Part shown: in pieces, positions 12,865 to 13,288 of the stretch
Position numbering within the stretch: the stretch's first letter is position 1
Layout: each line of letters opens with the position of its first letter
Notes under the pieces: model-generated
What the model saw: the letters and a program-made list of their open reading frames with translations, nothing else
Told to the model about the DNA's origin: nothing
Database searches by the model: none
Source: Clostridiales bacterium
Lineage (GTDB): Bacteria > Bacillota > Clostridia > Christensenellales > Aristaeellaceae
DNA length: 13,288 bases
Direction: 5' to 3'
Assembly (NCBI GenBank): GCA_004556545.1
Contig: SFGO01000069.1
Coordinates: 1-13,288, forward strand
Position numbers and translations under genes: made by a program

Positions 12865-12965
12865 CTGTATTATGCTCATCGCATACCAGTGCTACCATTC
12901 TTGGCTGACGACCTAAAATGAATATTGCCCCATTGGCAAATAGCGTTGCAGGTTATGAAATGCAC

Positions 12966-13175
12966 CTATAAACCATTTCCATAGTGGACAACCGTGCAAG
13001 TAGCAGTCTCCATATCTCCTGAAAGAATTCTGAGCAAGGAGGTCTTGCCGCTGCCGTTGGCGCCGATGAGCCCAATTCTTTCGTTTTCGGCGACAGAAAG
13101 TTCGCTTATATTCAAAACATCACGTCCGTTGAATTCAAGCAGAACATGTCTTGCCTTTACGATTTCCCGCATCAT
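12966..13175 (-). pseudogene. Truncated ABC-F ATPase (Msr-like)
   Basis: The 69-aa product begins MREIVKARHVLLEFNGRDVL and contains Walker A GANGSGKT (38-45), then LLRILSGDM. From memory it resembles the N-terminus of Msr-type ABC-F proteins ([32 protein letters not shown]), which protect ribosomes from macrolides and related drugs. A stop follows about 24 residues after Walker A; full proteins run to about 480-550 aa with two ATPase domains. No continuation in another frame downstream is recognisable, so this is a deletion remnant and not a simple frameshift. GGAGG precedes the tandem ATGATG; the second ATG (13172) has the better spacing. It overlaps the upstream reading frame. Resistance function is not expected from this fragment. 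Confidence 0.7.
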
Positions 13176-13288
13176 ATTCCTCCGTGTTTCACGTGGTTAT
13201 GACTAAAGCGGAACTCTTTTGCAAAAGCCTTTTTCTTATCATCCGAAAAATGATGCGTGATAACAAAAACAATGCCACCGGATAATTC
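13172..13288 (-). CDS. 3' end of an unrecognised gene, coupled to ABC-F
   Basis: Thirty-eight codons stay open on the minus strand from the window edge to a TGA at 13174-13172. The stop overlaps the start codon of the ABC-F fragment (ATGA). The visible C-terminus reads ELSGGIVFVITHH and then FSDDKKKAFAKEF, ending in a His-rich tail. The overlapping stop and start, the AT-rich composition shared with its neighbour and the GGAGG placed inside its last codons all argue for a real upstream gene in the same operon. The strand VFVITHH resembles an ATPase switch region, but that is not enough to assign a family. Confidence 0.5.
   Translation of the reverse strand, partial: ELSGGIVFVITHHFSDDKKKAFAKEFRFSHNHVKHGGI

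Larger units (their letters stand above)
12528..12965. other. AT-rich intergenic region with two terminators
   Basis: No gene is seen. Base composition changes to clearly AT-richer just after 12527. Two strong bidirectional hairpins (12622-12667 and 12815-12864) lie here. Weaker inverted repeats are GAAACGTC/GACGTTTC (12562-12569/12602-12609), TGCGCT/AGCGCA (12692-12697/12709-12714) and a bulged stem 12768-12776/12785-12793. A T6-G-A5 motif occurs at 12537-12548. Short stop-interrupted frames such as 12672-12737 have no ribosome binding site. Confidence 0.6.

Overview
The window looks like chromosomal DNA from a GC-rich, Gram-positive, anaerobic Clostridia-type bacterium, probably a gut Oscillospirales-like lineage. 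The reasons are strong AGGAGG-type ribosome binding sites, sigma-A-like promoters, T-tract hairpin terminators, a nth-obg-yhbY housekeeping cluster, a YtrB-like ABC pair and a cytoplasmic rhamnosidase. The assignment to a lineage is inference; no rRNA or other taxonomic marker is present. No tRNA, rRNA or CRISPR array was seen.

Layout. 1-556 is non-coding, GC-rich and full of hairpins, with a duplicated ~51-bp unit. 557-2276 is an overlapping pair, an ABC ATPase and its membrane partner, closed by a clear terminator (2285-2322). 2386-4350 is a GH78-type alpha-L-rhamnosidase and 4412-4939 a small nitroreductase. 4940-5394 holds a strong hairpin and, on the minus strand, the first ~30 codons of a decayed transposase. 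A promoter at 5319-5347 then starts a tight plus-strand run: nth (endonuclease III), obgE (ribosome-assembly GTPase), a small Cys-rich protein, yhbY (RNA-binding, 50S-associated), a PD-(D/E)XK-type nuclease and a SNF2-family helicase. On the minus strand, stopping 2 bases from the helicase stop, is a three-LysM protein with a 12-residue Gly/Ser/Thr repeat linker. Divergent from it is a cation diffusion facilitator with an Mn-type-looking metal site. A 75-aa protein of unknown function follows, with its own promoter.

From about 12530 the sequence is visibly AT-richer. It holds two strong bidirectional terminator hairpins and, on the minus strand, an ABC-F ATPase that stops after ~69 codons, preceded by the 3' end of another coupled gene. 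This right end looks acquired and decayed.

The most interesting part is 7850-10049. A stand-alone nuclease and a SMARCAL1/ZRANB3-like SNF2 translocase are attached in the same direction to the obg-yhbY ribosome-assembly run. Short overlapping reading frames link their stops and starts. They may form a two-gene DNA repair or defence module.
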